Below, one piece after another: positions 61,605-64,000 of a DNA stretch of 64,000 nucleotides. The stretch is from Bdellovibrionaceae bacterium UBA1609 (GTDB lineage Bacteria; Bdellovibrionota; Bdellovibrionia; Bdellovibrionales; UBA1609). Position 1 is the first letter of the stretch, and every line of letters starts with the position of its first letter. The translations under genes and the position numbers were made by a program. The stretch is from NCBI GenBank assembly GCA_002321895.1, contig DCMZ01000003.1, positions 725,646 through 789,645 of the forward strand, in the 5' to 3' direction. The notes below the pieces were generated by a model that saw only the letters and a list, made by a program, of their open reading frames with translations, had not been told where the DNA came from and ran no database searches.

Positions 61605-62234
61605 ATGGCTCAGTCAGTAGTGTTTTGGAATCTTTTTTCAAAGACTTACTCCAAACAAAAAATATCGGATCAAAAAGCTTATGAGTATAAGCTTCAAAAA
61701 ACACGGGCGTTGATGAAGCCCACAGATCATGTTTTCGAATTTGGGTGTGGAACGGGCTCAACGGCCATCTATCATGCTGAAAAAGTTAAAAGCATCCATG
61801 CGACGGATTACGCTAAAGGAATGATAGAGATAGCGAATTCAAAATTAGAAAATGGTGGGCCGGAGAATGTTAAATTCCAAGTAGGGACCTTTGATTCATT
61901 AAATCTGGAAGCGAACTCTTATGATATGGTTCTTGGTTTAAATATTCTTCACCTTATTCCAAATATGTCCGCCACCATAGAGAAAATCGCTCAAATCACT
62001 AAACCGGGTGGTTATTTTATTGGAAGCACGGCTTGTTTGAAGCCAACGGGAATGTATAAGTTTAAATGGCTTTTTGATGGGCTGGCCTTTCTGGGCATTC
62101 TTCCTAAAGTATATTTTTTTAGCAGTGAGGAGTTGGCATCGGCTTTAGAGGAAAATGGATTCACAATAATTGAGAACTCCACTCCTGGAAGTGGTCCAGA
62201 GGTGCGATTTACTATTGCGCAGAAGAATAGTTAA
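61605..62234 (+). CDS. Class I SAM-dependent methyltransferase
   Basis: The product is 209 residues. Motif I is VFEFGCGTGSTAIYHAE, motif II HATDYAKGMIEIA with the acidic ribose ligand, followed by VLGLNILHLIPNM and KPGGYFIGSTACL. It is a stand-alone small-molecule or lipid methyltransferase, similar to UbiE/Methyltransf_11 proteins. It follows the MipA-like gene by 24 bases and may share its promoter. Confidence 0.88.
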   Translation: MAQSVVFWNLFSKTYSKQKISDQKAYEYKLQKTRALMKPTDHVFEFGCGTGSTAIYHAEKVKSIHATDYAKGMIEIANSKLENGGPENVKFQVGTFDSLNLEANSYDMVLGLNILHLIPNMSATIEKIAQITKPGGYFIGSTACLKPTGMYKFKWLFDGLAFLGILPKVYFFSSEELASALEENGFTIIENSTPGSGPEVRFTIAQKNS

Positions 62235-62331
62235 TTTCTATGCTCCAGATCGAGGACTAGTCTTCCAAATGAATCTAGTCTGAATGCGATTGTCGTGTGA
62301 AAATGTTTGCTCATCGTCTATGGAGGAGCAT

Positions 62332-62817
62332 ATGAGTTTCATTGGATCATCAAGATTATTAAAATTTATTTTCTGTGTTGTTTTACTCGGAGGAACGGGC
62401 CTTCAGTTAGGGTGTGCTTCTGGAGGCTATAAAATGACGCGTAAGTTTTCTGGATTTGTAAATAAGCAGAATATTATTATTCGTATTATACTCTACATTG
62501 TAGCTGTACCCATTTACGGTATTACCTTAGCTTTAGACGCCGTAATTTTTAACACCATGGATTTTTGGGAAGGCCGAGTGAGTGCGAACACATATAATTT
62601 TGAAAAAGACGGTCAGAAATATATAGTTAAGCATTTTTATAAGGGTGAAGAAAAGCTAAGGAACACTCAAATCACTTTTCAAAGTGAAGCCGGAGAAAAA
62701 CAAAAAGAACTTCTCATCTCTGAAGCTCCGGATGGTAGAATTAAAGTTTATGTAGATGGAAAGTTTGAAATGATCATTAAGGACATAAATGACCTTCCAC
62801 TTTTAAAGGTGTCTTAA
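62332..62817 (+). CDS. DUF3332 family lipoprotein
   Basis: ATG 62332, with GGAGGAG ahead, is chosen; the frame extends 16 codons further with no site. The 161-residue protein has a lipoprotein signal (CVVLLGGTGLQLGC) and the DUF3332 pattern: FSGFVNKQNIIIRIILYIVAVPIYGITLALDAVIFNTMDFWEGRVSA, then a beta domain of about 80 residues. Function unknown; common in marine and predatory bacteria. Confidence 0.8.
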   Translation: MSFIGSSRLLKFIFCVVLLGGTGLQLGCASGGYKMTRKFSGFVNKQNIIIRIILYIVAVPIYGITLALDAVIFNTMDFWEGRVSANTYNFEKDGQKYIVKHFYKGEEKLRNTQITFQSEAGEKQKELLISEAPDGRIKVYVDGKFEMIIKDINDLPLLKVS

Positions 62818-62837
62818 ATGCCGATTCTAGAAAATAT

Positions 62838-63215
62838 TTACTTTCTGACGATGCCATTTCCGTCCACAACTCGTCCGGATTTGGCTTCGTGATAAGTAAT
62901 GAAAATATTGTTAGGGATTTCTAAGGATTCACTTAGAGTTTTTGCGGCAGCTTGAAGGACTAGCTCTATTTCTTCAGGACTCTTGCCTTCAAAACAAGTC
63001 AATTGGCATAAAGGAGGATGGGTGGCCAAGGGTTGCGAGTCCTCTGCCAGGTTTCCCTCCAAATAAAATCCGGGCTCGATTGTTTCCCAGGTGATCCAAA
63101 CATGTTTTGGATCACAATCATAAACATGAGATATGGCCTCGCAGGTGGCCTTCATAGCTTTGGGAATTAAGCTTGGATCTTTTTGAGGTAGAGACCTAAC
63201 ATTTAATATTGGCAA
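62838..63215 (-). CDS. Tautomerase/MIF-superfamily protein
   Basis: The product is 125 residues and starts Met-Pro, so Pro can be the N-terminal catalytic residue after Met removal, as in 4-oxalocrotonate tautomerase. It has two similar halves of about 60 residues, each beta-alpha-beta, the arrangement of fused tautomerases. The first (VRSLPQKDPSLIPKAMKATCEAISHVY) and second (SPEEIELVLQAAAKTLSESLEIP) helix patterns match. It ends three bases after the GFA gene begins its own unit on the same strand. Substrate unknown. Confidence 0.6.
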   Translation of the reverse strand: MPILNVRSLPQKDPSLIPKAMKATCEAISHVYDCDPKHVWITWETIEPGFYLEGNLAEDSQPLATHPPLCQLTCFEGKSPEEIELVLQAAAKTLSESLEIPNNIFITYHEAKSGRVVDGNGIVRK

Positions 63216-63218
63216 GGT

Positions 63219-63641
63219 TTACTCCTTTGGAGCGTGGGCGGCAAAAACCTCAGCGCCGGTCATGTCTTTAGTTTTGTTGGAAAAGGAGTAATAGTTTGGT
63301 TTTTCATCTATAAAAACTTGATGATCAAACTCCAATTCAGATTCATTAAATAATTCAGCGGAAACAGAATACATATCCGCCTCTTTTAGGTGGTAAAATA
63401 GATTGGTGCCACAATTTCCACAGAAGCCACGTTCTGCCCATGCAGATGAATCAAAAACTTTTAAATATTCTTTGCTTTCAATGGTGACATCAGTTCCGCA
63501 TTCCACGGATAAGAACGGGCCGGCACTCCATTTACGACAAGTGGAACAGTGGCATGCGCCAAGATGAGTTTTCATCGCTGAAGCTTTAACGTTAACTTTT
63601 CCACAAACACAGGTTCCAGAGACGGATTTAGTTTTTTCCAT
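63219..63641 (-). CDS. GFA/CENP-V-family zinc protein
   Basis: The start is taken at ATG 63641 (GGAA ahead) giving 140 residues, the normal size; the frame upstream lacks family sequence. Zinc ligands are visible as SGTCVCGKVNV, GACHCSTCRKWSAG and ERGFCGNCGTNLFY, the full GFA pattern. The founding member was linked to glutathione adducts of formaldehyde, but most homologues are of unknown substrate. The tautomerase-like gene follows after 3 bases, so they form a unit. Confidence 0.85.
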   Translation of the reverse strand: MEKTKSVSGTCVCGKVNVKASAMKTHLGACHCSTCRKWSAGPFLSVECGTDVTIESKEYLKVFDSSAWAERGFCGNCGTNLFYHLKEADMYSVSAELFNESELEFDHQVFIDEKPNYYSFSNKTKDMTGAEVFAAHAPKE

Positions 63642-63781
63642 AAAATGTTCCATTTCAAAGTTGTTTTGTGGAGTTGATGATTGAGTTTTTGACTTTGAAA
63701 ATTGTAACGATGGATGCGTTGGCTCGCAAGCTGTATTCTCGGCGAATGGAGTTCCTGATGAAGGGCATAGGTGACTAAAAA

Positions 63782-63811
63782 AACCTTGCTCTAGGTAGGG
63801 CAAGGTTTTTT
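63782..63811 (-). terminator. Intrinsic terminator of the right-edge gene
   Basis: AACCTTGC (63782-63789) pairs with GCAAGGTT, 10-base loop between, with T-runs on both sides (seven T on the minus strand, six on the plus). It lies about 16 bases beyond the stop of the QDPG-repeat gene on the minus strand, and before the GFA gene on the same strand. Confidence 0.8.
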
Positions 63812-63826
63812 ATATATTATAGAATT

Positions 63827-64000
63827 TTAAGGTGCCGGATAGTCAGGGTCATCTGGATCTGGGTAATCAGGATCGTCCGGGTCAGGTTCTGGATCCGGCT
63901 CTGGATCCGGCTCCTGTCCTGGATCTTGTCCTGGGTCTTGTCCTGGGTCTTGTCCTGGGTCTTGTCCTGGGTCTTGTCCTGGATCTTGTCCTGGATCTTG
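63827..64000 (-). CDS. Repeat protein C-terminus (QDPG repeats), 5'-truncated by window edge
   Basis: The minus-strand frame is open from the right window edge to a TAA at 63827, giving 57 visible residues. Seven near-perfect 12-base units encode (Gln-Asp-Pro-Gly)x7, followed by a Glu/Asp-Pro-rich tail (EPDPEPDPEPDP then DDPDYP pairs) and the stop. The composition is acidic, Pro-rich and disordered, suggesting a calcium-binding or extended stalk at the C-terminus of a surface protein. The terminator follows directly, which supports expression. Family unknown because the rest lies outside. Confidence 0.7.
   Translation of the reverse strand, partial: QDPGQDPGQDPGQDPGQDPGQDPGQDPGQEPDPEPDPEPDPDDPDYPDPDDPDYPAP
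63917..64000 (-). repeat. 12-base tandem repeat, at least seven units
   Basis: Units of 12 bases (plus-strand form TCCTGGGTCTTG or with A for G at position 7) run uninterrupted to the window edge. Two unit variants alternate in blocks, as expected from slipped-strand copying within a coding repeat. Confidence 0.9.

Noticed and set aside
63917..64000. CRISPR-like direct repeats at the right edge
   Set aside because: The units are 12 bases with no spacers and keep an open reading frame coding QDPG; it is a coding tandem repeat.

Overview
The window looks like chromosomal DNA of a free-living Gram-negative bacterium of moderate G+C content. It carries many outer-membrane barrels (three MipA/OmpV-like proteins, one Omp85-like protein, a TolC-like channel), lipoproteins with clear lipoboxes, an RND pump and a periplasmic DsbA/DsbB pair. 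Several families (a PhcB-like methyltransferase with a PilZ-like front end, DUF3332, DUF3750, DUF302, PAS-kinase-receiver hybrids) are common in Bdellovibrionota and other former delta-proteobacteria. That placement is inference from gene families only. I saw no rRNA, tRNA, insertion sequence, integrase or CRISPR array.

Layout. 0-1.5 kb: a partial gene and a degenerate solute-binding protein. 1.5-7.5 kb: an unusual locus with two predicted Fe(II)/2OG-type oxygenases, a split and a fused HTTM/SdpB-like membrane protein, a 69-residue peptide gene coupled by TAGTG to a lipoprotein related to spermidine synthase, and a small secreted protein. 7.6-11.2 kb: a glycerophosphodiesterase plus TRAP transporter (DctP, DctQ, DctM) operon ending in a hairpin terminator. 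11.4-19 kb: a dehydrogenase, an oligopeptide-binding lipoprotein, a MipA-like barrel, DUF3750, a GNAT enzyme, an M48 protease and an ABC exporter. 19.2-21.9 kb: a RimB-like/RimK-like/AstE-like set. 21.9-28 kb: an Omp85-like protein, then an RND pump (apparently with a CTG start) coupled to a TolC-like protein. 28-31 kb: a LysR regulator divergent from a nitroreductase and a spondin-domain protein, with two phased T-N11-A sites between them. 31-37 kb: a MATE pump, a PhcB-like methyltransferase, a membrane adenylate/guanylate cyclase and a convergent histidine kinase. 37-44 kb: DUF302, a Gfo/Idh/MocA oxidoreductase, a protein-arginine-deiminase-like enzyme, an MscS channel and a dienelactone hydrolase/DsbB/DsbA operon. 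44-49.6 kb: a hybrid kinase, DUF808, a fatty-acid desaturase and membrane proteins. 49.6-54.3 kb: a five-gene, fully overlapping operon encoding a YHS protein, a barrel, a cysteine-sulfinate/glutamate-type decarboxylase, a cysteine-dioxygenase-like cupin and a DedA-ATP-grasp fusion. 54.4-64 kb: an old-yellow-enzyme reductase, AzlCD, a Gly-rich lipoprotein, a second hybrid kinase, a LysR/MipA divergent pair, small-molecule enzymes and, at the right edge, a gene for a protein with QDPG tetrapeptide repeats.

The two most interesting regions are (1) the 49.6-54.3 kb operon, whose cysteine-dioxygenase-like and CSAD-like enzymes would make hypotaurine next to a membrane ATP-grasp ligase that could attach an amine to a carboxylate; and (2) the 1.5-7.5 kb locus, which resembles a peptide-maturation system (SdpAB-like HTTM proteins, oxygenases and a candidate precursor peptide). 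Both functional readings are inference from family resemblance and gene order.
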